Below, piece by piece: positions 39,101-50,821 of a stretch of DNA of 64,000 nt (its first letter is position 1; each line of letters starts with the position of its first letter). The notes under the pieces are model-generated. The model saw only the letters and a list, made by a program, of their open reading frames with translations, was not told the origin of the DNA and made no database searches. The DNA comes from Acridotheres tristis (lineage: Eukaryota > Chordata > Aves > Passeriformes > Sturnidae), in the NCBI GenBank assembly GCA_037013685.1, contig CM072905.1, positions 4,661,491-4,725,490 on the forward strand, in the 5' to 3' direction. The position numbers and the translations under genes are program-made.

Positions 39101-40867
39101 TTTCCAGCTGGCTTCACTCTTGCAGAGCTCAGGGAGGTGTGACTTCTGAGGGGTGTCAGCCCGGAGCAGATTTGCATCCAGAGCACACAGGGGTGCTGGG
39201 GCTGTGGTGCTGGCACTGTTGTTTTCTTGCCCAAGGAAGAGCCTGGGCTGTCCCAGGGGACAGGAGGGACCCTCCTAATCCAAGTCCTGCAGCCTCTCCC
39301 CAGCCCAGCCCCTGATAAACACAGGATGTAATTGGGCAAAGGGACATTGTCCTGTTTGATGCCTGGGAAACGAGGCTGAGAGGCAGGAACAGAGTGCCCA
39401 AGGGGACATGGCAGAGCCAAATCCCCAGTTCAGTTCTATTTTTTTGTCTCAGTGCCGCAGTTTGGAGGGGGCTGGAAGGGAAGACTGTGATTTCATCCCT
39501 GTCCAGTGGCAGGGGAGCAGCACTGTATCCTTCACCCTCCCACACAGGCAGGCAAAGCACAGGATGATCCTTCTGGCTGCTTTCCCTGTTCTCTCCTGGG
39601 CACACTCCTGCTGAGCAGAGCCCTGTGCAGCCCGAGACCAGGGAGCAGCTCAAACAAAAGGGTTCGTGTCAGAGGATTTTATTTCAACTTCAGCATTTCA
39701 GCTTTCCAAGAGCCTCCCAAACACAGAGCTGCAGTGTCTGCGAGGGAGCAGGAATTGAACATCTGGGAAAGGTTAGGGTCAAACATATAAATGGGGGAAG
39801 CACAGCACATTTCATTAAAATACCCGATCTGTGACGTCAATTAAACTGATCAAGCCCTTCTGCCTTGCAGTTAGGGAACCATTAACTTTATCCAGTGGAG
39901 AGTGTTTATATGGAAAATATGAGGCCAGGAAGTCTCTCCTGATTGTGATATTGAGGCTATCAAAGGAGCTCGCTCTCCCTTTTTTTATTTTTAATCTCTA
40001 CATGCTGCTTTTCCACCCTGTTACAGTAAGAGCAGCCTCTTGCCTGGCCCCTGTGGGGTGACATTCACCATCTCCTCACCAGCCAAGCTGCTCTTGCTGC
40101 CTCCTGCTTCTCCTGGGCTCAGATGTCACAGGAGCCTGTGCAGCCACTCTCCCTTGTCCCATTCTACACAGAGCTGTGCAAAGCAGCTTCCTACCACACG
40201 TGCACAGCTTGGCCACTGCCCAAAGTACACTTGGAAGTATTAAGAGTAGGTTTAGGAGTGTAGTAAAAAAATAGCTTCCATGGGAACAAAATTTCTGTTC
40301 TTGCAGTTGTTTAAAATGCAGGATACTCTGTCTGCATGGGCATAAAATGATGTAAGACACCCCGATGTGCTCTCAGGACACTTGGAGTTGTGGGGTTTAT
40401 GTGTATAAAATGAAAGAGTTCATGCTTTTCTCCAGTAATTCTGGTTCATTCAAAGCCTGTTCAGCTCCTGCCAGGCAAGTAGAAATCTTGATCTCTGTGC
40501 TCCAGGAACAAAAAGAAGCTGCCATTGAATTACTTGATGACAGTGGCTGGTTCTTGGAAATCTTCCCAAGGGTAAAACTGGCAGCATTTGTTATGTGCCC
40601 AGGGAAGCCTGCCCCTCTCAGCTCCTCAGCATTGCCCTGCTGTGCTGTGTGCTGGGCTGTCCTGGTACCCTGCTGGGATTTCACCCTCACAGGGACTGTG
40701 TTCAATCACCCACCCAGCTCATGGCTGTGCTGATCATCCATCTGAGATTTTCATCTTCTCCTAGCCAGTCCCTTGTATCCTCCTTGGCTTTTCTGGTGGC
40801 TGCCTATCAAGAAGGAGATTTTATCCCTTGTCTGAAATCCTGGGTATGTATTTCTGTCGCTGAAGTC

Positions 40868-40960
40868 TTTTCACAGAATCACAGGATTGACTAGGTTGGA
40901 AAAGACCTTTAAGATCATCTAGTCCAACATATGACCTAAAATATTCACATTTCCTGAGAT
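40868..40960 (-). mobile_element. short CR1 LINE 3'-end fragment
   Basis: The + strand reads ACAGAATCACAGGATTGACT, then GGTTGGAAAAGACCTTTAAG, then ATCATCTAGTCCAACA and a diverged 'TATGACCTAAAA' block. This is the reverse complement of the terminal part of avian CR1 and is close to its consensus over about 60 bases. The element is inserted on the minus strand and is almost entirely lost to 5' truncation. The right boundary is approximate. It is less diverged than the copy at 2103-2360. Confidence 0.85.
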
Positions 40961-43900
40961 TCTCTTTCCTTACAGAGATAGTCAAATCTCACCCATCTCA
41001 CACACCTTGGCAGTGCTAGTCATGGGTCAGGTTAGCCTTGGATTTCTTGCAGAAAAGCCTCTAAATCAAACTCTTCCTCATTGGAGAAGGGGTCTCCCTG
41101 CAAGTGGGGTTTTTTTCTTCTTTCTTCATTTCAAACTTGAAAGAGCTTTTGTTTAACTTCTGACCAAGCCTTTTGCTTTCTGTGACCTGATCTCAGGCAA
41201 ACCAGCTGGGAAAACAAAAGAGCTGTAAAAGCTGCAAAACAGTTAAAGTATGGACAAAACCATGAGAAAAAAAAGGGTTTCTTGCCATGCAGCTGGGTGG
41301 TCCACATGGAACCTGGGAGTTGCACTGAGTCTTGTGAAACTTAACACACCTCTGAGCACAAACATCTTCTCTGCAGGATCAGGCACCTCATTTACCTGCT
41401 GTTACACCCCCAAATTTTTTAAAGCCATGTGGTGCAGCTTTAAAGCTCTGCCCTTTGTGAAGGTGAAGGACAAGTACTGGAGGATAGATTCCAATGTCTA
41501 CCTGAGCCATGAGCATTGGGCTCTCCTTAGGAAATGTCAGCCTTGGCTCTGACAAACACACTTGGGTGTGGATCCAGCCCAAAAGGATGGCTGTGTTCTG
41601 TCAATCCCTGATGGCAGCACCTGTGAATATTGCCATGGAAGCCTCAGGGATGTGACACCTTTAAATACTTGCAATGCCAGACACACTCAAACAGGTGAGG
41701 AGCTTCTGTGTCTGCTCTGGGGTTTCTTATACACACCTTTGTGGTCCAGGGCAGGGAGTCAGGACTGGGGTTAGGCATGGGATAACACACATGGGATAAC
41801 ACACTTTAGACCTCTGTGTGTCTCCCTTGAAACATCATCAAGGGCAGATGGGCAGCTCCTTTCCCCTCACTGCAGTTTAAAAATCCATTTGACAGGACAA
41901 GGCACAAACATAATTTTTAAAAACAAGTATGTGAAGTTCTTGAGGTCATGATCCAGGATGGGTCAGCCAATGTGCTGTGTTTAAAAAGCATTACAGTATT
42001 CAAAATGAAATAATTTTTCTGCTTATAATCATGGCAGTCAACTGAAGTGCTTCCAGACCAGAGCCAACTGTTTGTAATTGGATATTTAATTTGTTTTGTG
42101 TAGTTTAGCACTGAGTCTCCATGTTGTCTGAGCAAGAAAAACCAAAATAAATTTTTAAATCTTTCAAAGTCAAAAGGATTTGCCAAGCCTGAGAATATTA
42201 TTTTGTACTCTAATTAGCTGATTTGTCTGAATAAGAATGAAAACAACACTGGGCTGCACTCAGTCTATTGAGGTGCTGACCAAACAGTGCTGATGGTGGG
42301 GCTCACACTGGTGACTGGCTCAGCCTTCACTGCCCAGGTGTGGCCCTGCTGGAACTGAAGTGTGGGCACTGGAGAGGAGTTGGCATGGCCCAGTCTCATA
42401 TGACACAAAACTTTCTCTTTTTTGTGTGGGCTGCAGCTGCTGGGCTGCTGGAAAATGTCATTGACTCATGGCCAGAGATGGGGCACTGCTGGCAGCCTGA
42501 CCAGAACACCTCTGTGCCGAGGGATTATTGATCATTTGAGCATGGCTGTGACAAGAACTGCTGAACATTAGACAAGAGACAGCTTTGCTATATTAAACTG
42601 AAAATAGATGTCCTTGTACAGTGAAGTGCTCAGTCCAAGAGCATAAATTGTTGTATCATCCTCCCTTTTCACAGGGTGACACAAATGGTGGATTAAATCT
42701 CAAACTTTTAAAATTTCCTCTTTGGCCACTTTTACTGCATGAAGGTTGCTGAGCAACTTCTAAGAGTGTTGGAACTGTATTCAGAATATCATGTATTTGT
42801 GTGAATTTTGCTTCTGATTTGTCTCCAATGAATTACTCAAGGTGTAGTTAAATCCTTACCAGCTAGGTAATTACTTACCTGGAAGCCTGAAGTAATTTTA
42901 TTCCCATGTGCATCAGGTTGGATGATTGGAGATTGGCAAACCAGGTCCTCAGCAGTCACATGGAGACAGGAAACTCGTGATTTTCCAACAACTCATGTAA
43001 AACACTAAGCAGTGCCTGCTTTCAGAACAGAACTGTATTTTGGTAAAAGTTCACACAGGTCTGTAGAGCATCTTAGAGGTTTTGGCCAACTGGGCTCAGC
43101 TCCACCTTGTGCTTGTGAACATTTTCATGGGCACCTTCACAGCATCCTGCCTTCCCCTTCAGCTCGGGGCTCTTTGGACACACTGGACTGAGATTTGACC
43201 CAAAGAGGCTGAAATACATGGAATGCTTTGACAAGAACAGAGAGAAACCAGAGTGCTGAGACAAGTAATAACAAGATGTCCGATGAATGACATCAAAACT
43301 TGACTGAAGCTGAGCCTACAGTGATACACACAGAGCCAGCAGACAGATGGGAACCACAGAGGAAGCCAGGAGGGAGCAGTGAAGAGATGATAAGACAGTG
43401 GCCAGGCAAGAACAATGCAAGAATTATTTGGATTAAATTTGCAGCTGAAACCCGTGTCTGGTGCCAGGAAAGAAACCTGAGGAACACGGCAGGACTGACT
43501 GCAGTGCAACTGCTGGGTCTGGACAGGAGGGAGAGCCCAGGTGTCAGGAGGAGATGTCTCAGCAGCAGGGGGACATGGATCCTTCCTCAGCAGAGAGGAA
43601 AATCTCCCAGGAAAGCCCCTTGCTGCAGACTGGGGTCTGGGGGAACACAAAGCAACCCACGGGTGTGGAAGAAGCAGAGACAAAACAAAAAAACCCGGGT
43701 GGTAAACAGAGTGGAAGTGGGTGAGGCACGGGACAGGATTCAGTTCAGAGTGACATCAGTTATTTATGACTCTTTGTATCCCCATATCTTGTATCTCAAA
43801 AGGAAGGCAGATGCTTTGTCCTCGGGGCAGGGCTCCCGTGACAGGGACCATGGCCCTGGATGGAGCTGGAGCCACGGTGACCCTGGGCAGGGATGGGGAC

Positions 43901-45892
43901 AGCTCCTGTTGGAATGGGGACACTGCTGTCACATCCAGCCTTTCCCTGCTCACAGAAATGTGTGGGGAAACAGAGGTGACAGCAAGGATGGGTTTGAGCA
44001 CAGGGGGGATGGAGCAGTTCAAGGAGTTCATCTCTACTCAACACAACACTTTGGGATGTGCCCGCTCGGGCATCAAACCAGTCCTGCTGCCTTGACTGAG
44101 GGTTAGGTATAAGCTTTTTCTGTTTTTGTGAATCCAGCCAATGCTGTAAAAACTTTGTGAACTTGAAATCAGAGAGAGCAAAGCCAGTCTTGCTCTATTT
44201 TTCATATTTGTTCTCAGAGGCTTGTTGGCAAAATTGTGCTCTGTACTGTTACAAAAGAACTCTGGGACAGAATTATTTCAATAGAGAGCTGTAAGTGATA
44301 AAAATCTGTTTATACCACAACATCTCCAGCCAAATGATTGACGTATATATTTCTGTCCTTCCATTGATGTAACTTTTCAATTTCCTGTTGGTGTCTAAGC
44401 TTGATTTATTTTTCCATTTATTTGGGTTTTACAAAGAGCACTGAAGAGCTTGGCACTTGGGGCTTTTTTATTTTCTCAGTTCAACCCTCTTAGTCCTCGA
44501 TCACTTCATTGTTTCTGCAAACAATGGAAAAGAGAGATGGAAAGAACAGCTGTGAACAGCTGGTTTGCTCACCAGGTGTCTGACTGGTATTCAAGTATCC
44601 TCTTTTGAGGGAGGCCTGTATTCCCTCAAAACAAAACAAAAAATTAATTCAGAGTTCACTTTATTTGCTGTCTTCACACATCATGTGATACAGATTTTCA
44701 GATTTGAAAGAAGCCTGAAAAAGCAAAACAAACAAGAAAAGCTGCCCCAGGAAACCTCGAGTTTTTTTCTCTCTGGTTGCACCCCAGCTGAATCAAGCAA
44801 AGAGCTCTGCAGGGCCTCTTTAGGCAGATCCTGCCAAGTTCATTTTAGAGACTCCTTTCTCATCATCTAACTCCCCTCTGCTTCCCTTACCCAACATCTT
44901 ACTCAAAGCAGTGGCCAGGAGCCTCTGGAGACCTCTGGTTTTGAGGAAATGACTCCCATGATTTACAGTGCCAGCAAACCTCCTCACTAGGGCAAAGACC
45001 CTCTACCCATTCCCAGCTCACAGAAATCCCCTGGTTCCTAGAAAAGCAGCTAGTCATCCCAAAGGTGCAGAGTCACGAATGCAAATCAAGAAGAAGCAGA
45101 CTGAATTCAGGAGCAGAACTGATTTCTTGCCCACAGCTTGGCAAGAGGATCACAGCAGCACTCCCACACGCCCCAGGAACAGTGATGCACTCCTGACACC
45201 CTGCCCCACAGAGGTTTATTCGAGGCAAACAGAGAGGGGCACCCTGAGAGAGGACACACAGATTTCGTGGCAAACAGAACCAGAACTGTTCAGCAGCTCT
45301 GTCTGCAATGGCAAAACTTGGTGAGCAGCACTGCCCAAAGCTGGAGCCTTCAGTTCCCCTCTTGGCCCTGGGCACAGCAGCTTCTCCTGGATGTCTGTAG
45401 CCCCTGATTTTTCTGGGAGGGTGCTGTACCTATTTTTCTGTTCCAGGCCATAGCTGTGTTGGTGGGGAGGTCACCAAACCCAGCACATCCCCAGATCTGG
45501 GCACACCAAGTGCCTCCTGCTACCACTCCAGCTGAGCCAGACCTGAAAAGTCCTCATTTACTAGGAATGAGAAAAGAAAGAGTATAACCCTTAATCTTCA
45601 TAAGCAATAAACCAAGAAGCTGTAGCTCTCACTTTGTGATTTCTCAGATTCAATGCTTTACTACCTACAATAATAATTTGATTTCTGGCAGTCACAATTA
45701 GTTCATAGTCCCTGTTCAGGTAACCACACACACCTGAGCAGAGCACTGTGTGAACCTAAACCATCCCAACTCAGCAAAGCATGGCAGCATGCACTTCAGG
45801 GTCAGGGAAAGAAGGGAAGTATATACTTAAAGTTATTTGTGCAGCACCAAGTCAGAGCAATGGAAAGGACAGGATAGTTTATATGGAGTTAA
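40961..45892. other. intergenic DNA, no gene seen
   Basis: A 14-bp tandem duplication lies at 41776-41803. The stretch 43.3-44.1 kb is G/C-richer and has few stop codons on both strands, giving long but unconvincing open frames. I see no transposon remnant and no RNA gene. Confidence 0.45.
41776..41803 (+). repeat. 14-bp perfect tandem duplication
   Basis: The unit CATGGGATAACACA occurs twice back to back without mismatch. This is a small slippage duplication with no obvious function. Confidence 0.9.
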
Positions 45893-46316
45893 TTTTGAGT
45901 TTGATAGAAAACTCAGATGGGGAAAGCAAAAGGAGTTTCATTGAATTTAGTACAAGCACGTCTACATCACTCATTTTATATCTGCATCATCTTGATTAGC
46001 TCTTGAGTTATGGGACAAAAGACAAATCAGGTGAGCAGCCCAGCTACAGCAAAATTAAAACCACTTTGAGTTAGCTTTACCTATTCCAGGACACCTGCAT
46101 TCAATATCAAGCATTTCATGGTTTTTCCTCCTGTTTTTAAGTGATTTCACCATTAATAATGAGAAGAAATTCACATGTGCATGGACAAGGACAAGCAGAC
46201 TGACTAAATATCTCACAGCACATCAAAATAGATTTGCCACACTTTGGGGTAATTGAGCTTTCATTGGAAAGTTACTTAGAGATGAAAAATAAGGATATTT
46301 CTTTCCTCCAGGTATT
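45893..46316 (+). repeat. 424-bp direct duplication, copy 1
   Basis: This segment recurs at 47640-48063 in the same orientation at a constant offset of 1747 bases, with no gaps. Hand alignment shows 5 differences in 424 bases (about 98.8% identity). It has no coding potential, and I do not recognise it as a known transposon. It lacks TG...CA ends, terminal inverted repeats and a poly(A) tail. This copy lies in otherwise unique A/T-rich DNA and lacks the flanking direct repeats seen around copy 2, so it is the likelier donor. Confidence 0.95.
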
Positions 46317-47563
46317 AATCTTCTATTACTTTTCACCCTACCGAGCAGTCAGTGCACCCATGATCTGTTATCAGCCCAGTTATGTTGATAAAGTTGTTAG
46401 GTTTTATCTGACATGAAGATTCAGATCTAAAGTCAAGTAATGAATTTTCTCTTTCACATCAAATCTGTCTTTCTGGTTAACAAAAAAAAGTCAAATATTA
46501 AGGTATTTTATGAGAACATTCAGTGTCATTTCAGTTACATCCTACTGGAGATTATGGAAAGGGTTCCTGTCTGACTGTCACACCTTGTGACCCCCGGGTC
46601 TGGGTCAAACCTCTAACCCATCTATTCCTCTGTTATGCAGCATCCTGGACTCGTGCACACCCTCTACATTAAAATTGATTTTTTTTGCCTACCAAATCTC
46701 TATCCAAAGCAAAAATGTCACAGCACAAAATCAGCTCCTTTAGGGTTTTGCTCCTTGTAGCATCAAGCAGAGCCAGTTCTGGTGCCAGCAGAGCCCTCCA
46801 GAAGGAAGCTGGGACAAAAGCAAACACCAGCACCCCATTTCTGCTTGAGCAATCTCAGCTGGGCAGGGGCTTGAGGGGCACATCTCACCTGGAGCCTGAG
46901 ACAAAGAAAAAGCAATCAGGGAAATATCTGATCAGCATCTGCCACCTCATGGCAACTGCTTTAATTTTCTTAAGGACCAGATCCTCTCTGGCTGAGACTT
47001 TTCTTGTAAGCTGGTTTGCAATAAAGGAAATTGGATATAAGTTGGTAGATTTGCCTGCTGGGTACCAGGGGCTGTAAGTGGGAGATGTTTTCATGGATGT
47101 GGTAGCAGTGGTGGCTGAGCTTTTGGAGAGAGGAGCAGAGACCTGTATGCGAGGCTTGTGAGCTTAATCTGGTAAGACTTTTTGTTTTGAGCTTCTTTTA
47201 TTCTGGATGTTTCAGGATATGCATAATCTCAGGTGCCAGCTGTCTCTCTAAGCTCTGTAGGACTATTCACAGTCTGTCAGACCCTTCCCTGACTGATGTG
47301 CGGAGTGTTGGTGTCCCAGGAGGACACTGAGTACAAATAATTACAAAAGTAAGAATCAGACCCATTCTGCATCCTAAGAGCTACTTTCTATTTTACCTTT
47401 TCATTCTTCTCCTTGAATTTCTATCCCTTTCTCAAAAGCAGCATTTTCACAGCTGTTTTCTGGTGCTGTAGAGATGAAATACAGAACAAATGCACCTGTA
47501 AAGGAGGAAAGAATGTAACCATTGTGACACTTCCCGAGAGCGAGCAACGAGCGAGCTGTGAAC
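46317..47563. other. spacer between the two 424-bp copies, no gene seen
   Basis: This is unique-looking sequence without a recognisable gene or transposon. Its last 40 bases (about 47531-47556) contain four CpG dinucleotides in a GAGCGAG-rich context. They may be the left remainder of the CpG-rich element that resumes after copy 2. Confidence 0.5.
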
Positions 47564-47617
47564 TCCTCTTCCCCTTCAGAGGGTTGACACATTGACCAGC
47601 AGAGGTTAAAAAGCAGA
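47564..47617 (+). repeat. direct repeat flanking copy 2, left arm (54 bp)
   Basis: The arm begins TCCTCTTCCCCTTC, continues with GGGTTGACAC and ends CCAGCAGAGGTTAAAAAGCA. The same blocks in the same order occur at 48063-48126, just beyond copy 2. Relative to the right arm this one lacks about 10 bases (GGGTGCTGGC) and has a few substitutions. The arms are more different from each other than the two 424-bp copies are. Confidence 0.85.
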
Positions 47618-47639
47618 TATGATCGTTTGTATGAAGTAT

Positions 47640-48063
47640 TTTTGAGTTTGATAGAAAACTCAGATGGGGAAAGCAAAAGGAGTTTCATTGAATTTAGTGC
47701 AAGCACGTCTACATCACTCATTTTATATCTGCATCATCTTGATTAGCTCTTGAGTTATGGGACAAAAGACAAATCATGTGAGCAGCCCAGCTACAGCAAA
47801 ATTAAAACCACTTTGAGTTAGCTTTACCTATTCCAGGACACCTGCATTCAATATCAAGCATTTCATGGTTTTTCCTCCTGTTTTTAAGTGATTTCACCAT
47901 TAATAATGAGAAGAAATTCACATTTGCATGGACAAGGACAAGCAGACTGACTAAATATCTCACAGCACATCAAAATGGATTTGCCACACTTTGGGGTAAT
48001 TGAGCTTTCATTGGAAAGTTACTTAGAGATGAAAAATAAGGATATTTCCTTCCTCCAGGTATT
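47640..48063 (+). repeat. 424-bp direct duplication, copy 2
   Basis: This is a near-identical, gap-free copy of 45893-46316, sitting between direct repeats at 47564-47617 and 48063-48126. One of the five differences gives a perfect octamer (ATTTGCAT at 47922-47929) where copy 1 has ATGTGCAT. The copy breaks what looks like a continuous CpG-containing sequence about 2.5 kb upstream of the SMIM36 coding exon. This fits a recent templated insertion or gene-conversion event. An assembly artefact is possible but less likely given the five scattered differences and distinct flanks. Confidence 0.95.
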
Positions 48064-48126
48064 CCTCTTCCCCTTCGGGTGCTGGCAAAGGGTTGACACC
48101 TTGGCCAGCAGAGGTTAAAAAGCAGA
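48063..48126 (+). repeat. direct repeat flanking copy 2, right arm (64 bp)
   Basis: This arm begins TCCTCTTCCCCTTC, carries an extra GGGTGCTGGC, then GGGTTGACACCTTGGCCAGC, and ends in AGAGGTTAAAAAGCAGA. It continues without a break into the CpG-rich sequence and is probably the original version. The GGTTAAAAAGC block is TATA-like in position relative to the CpG-rich DNA, but that is only suggestive. Confidence 0.85.
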
Positions 48127-48400
48127 GGTTTCCCCTCTGGCAGGCGGTGCTGGATGTCACAGCGGGTCCAGCCGCGGTGTCCCGGTGCCACCTGCCGGGC
48201 TCGGCCCGGGATGCTCCGCAAGGAAAGCAACAGCTCCTACGTGTGGCCGGCCGGGATCAGCTCTGCGACAGCTCAGAAACCCCAGCTGCAGGGAAAAAAC
48301 CCACCAGACCCGGTCGGGACGTTGCGCTGTCACCTTGTGCGTTTTGGGTTCTGCGAGTTCGGGGCTCTGGTGCCTCTGCCTCTGCCTCGCCTCCCGTTGT
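48127..48400 (+). promoter_or_regulatory. CpG-rich segment, candidate SMIM36 promoter or LTR-like element
   Basis: I count about 22 CpG dinucleotides between 48144 and 48397, far above the surrounding DNA, with G/C well over 55%. It lies about 2.1 kb upstream of the SMIM36 coding exon on the same strand. A first non-coding exon with promoter here would fit a gene whose coding exon starts just after a splice acceptor. Alternatively, undecayed CpG and neighbouring direct repeats could mark a young retroviral LTR, but I see no TG...CA ends, AATAAA or primer-binding site to prove that. Confidence 0.45.
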
Positions 48401-48720
48401 TTTTTTGTGGTGCTGGTGAATTCCAGCTCCCTTTCACCGAAGTTCTCTGATCTATTGCATTCTTCTTGCACTAGGCAAATACATGGGCAATTTTTCTCTC
48501 CAGAAGACCGTGTCTGCAGCAACACGGGAGGTGCTGTGGCAATGTAGTACCAGATTTTACCTTTTGAAAAGTCCCTCTAGAAGCTGGCATGATGCCTATC
48601 TAAACTAAACACTTAATGGCATGTATCTCCCTGCTGCAGTGTTAGACAGTAATCTGAAACAAAGCTATTGATGTGGAGGACCTTGGAGGAGACAATTCAG
48701 GTCTGGAAATCCCATAAACT

Positions 48721-48784
48721 TTTTTTTTTGTTTTTTTGTGGTTTTTTGTGGTTTTTTGTGGTTTTTTTTGTTTTTTGTTTTTGT
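48721..48784 (+). repeat. T/G-rich 10-bp minisatellite
   Basis: Imperfect repeats of a GTTTTTTGTG-like unit, about five copies, are flanked by T runs. This simple low-complexity repeat is likely length-variable. Confidence 0.9.
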
Positions 48785-48836
48785 TAACACAGTGCTAAGT
48801 TTCAGAACCCAGGCTGCCATTTGACGAATGGTTTGA

Positions 48837-48868
48837 AAGACTTTATGTAAAAAGACTTTTAAAAGACT
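48837..48868 (+). repeat. short A/T-rich direct repeats
   Basis: The word AAAGACTTTAT(G/A)TA occurs twice, separated by AAAAGACTTTT. It forms a small decayed tandem cluster of three AAGACTTT words. Confidence 0.7.
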
Positions 48869-48996
48869 TTATATAAAATCCCAGCTCTGTCTCATGGACG
48901 GCATTGAAATGATATAATATTTATGACTTTGGTACTGATCTTTTGTAGCACAACATGATTGAAATTTAACGCCATGAACCCTATTGCCCTTCAAAT

Positions 48997-49026
48997 GTGC
49001 TGATGCTTCTGTGTGCTGATGCTTCT
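48997..49026 (+). repeat. 16-bp tandem duplication
   Basis: GTGCTGATGCTTCT is repeated twice with a 2-base GT joint and no mismatch. Confidence 0.9.
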
Positions 49027-49123
49027 GGGAATTTTGGAGGGATTTCCAAAAGACTTTCAATTTCCCAGCGAACATTGAAAGCCATTGCTTTGGAAGGGAA
49101 GTGCGTAATTAAGAGCCTGCCTT

Positions 49124-49144
49124 AAAAAAAAAAAAAAAAAAAAA
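49124..49144 (+). repeat. A21 run
   Basis: Twenty-one consecutive A residues. Nothing upstream resembles a processed gene copy, so it is called a simple repeat. Confidence 0.85.

Positions 49145-50821
<1,677 letters not shown>

Larger units (their letters stand above)
18506..40867. other. long intergenic stretch, no gene seen
   Basis: No frame here has recognisable homology. The longest open stretch (22135-22872) starts at TTG, crosses a T16 run and is judged accidental. Simple repeats are T16 at 22235-22250, a TA repeat at 24113-24141 and T-rich runs at 24482-24510. The DNA is otherwise unique-looking with moderate G/C, and I detected no CR1, LTR or DNA transposon. Given the neighbouring developmental gene, distal enhancers are plausible but not demonstrable from this sequence alone. 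Confidence 0.45.

Noticed and set aside
43300..43386. Upstream part of the open frame ending at 44106 as a protein N terminus
   Set aside because: The frame begins at TTG, not ATG, and no family is recognisable. The remaining ATG-initiated part is kept only as a low-interest observation.
47564..48126. Copy 2 plus flanking arms as an LTR retrotransposon with two LTRs
   Set aside because: The arms are far too short for LTRs and lack TG...CA ends. The 424-bp interior encodes nothing, and an exact copy of the interior exists elsewhere without any arms.
48154..48547. Overlapping open frames in the CpG-rich segment
   Set aside because: High G/C lowers stop frequency in several frames at once. The predicted peptides are arginine/proline-rich with no recognisable domain.
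49124..49144. A21 run as the tail of a processed pseudogene or retroposon
   Set aside because: No mRNA-like or LINE/SINE body lies upstream, and I see no target-site duplication. CR1 elements do not end in poly(A).
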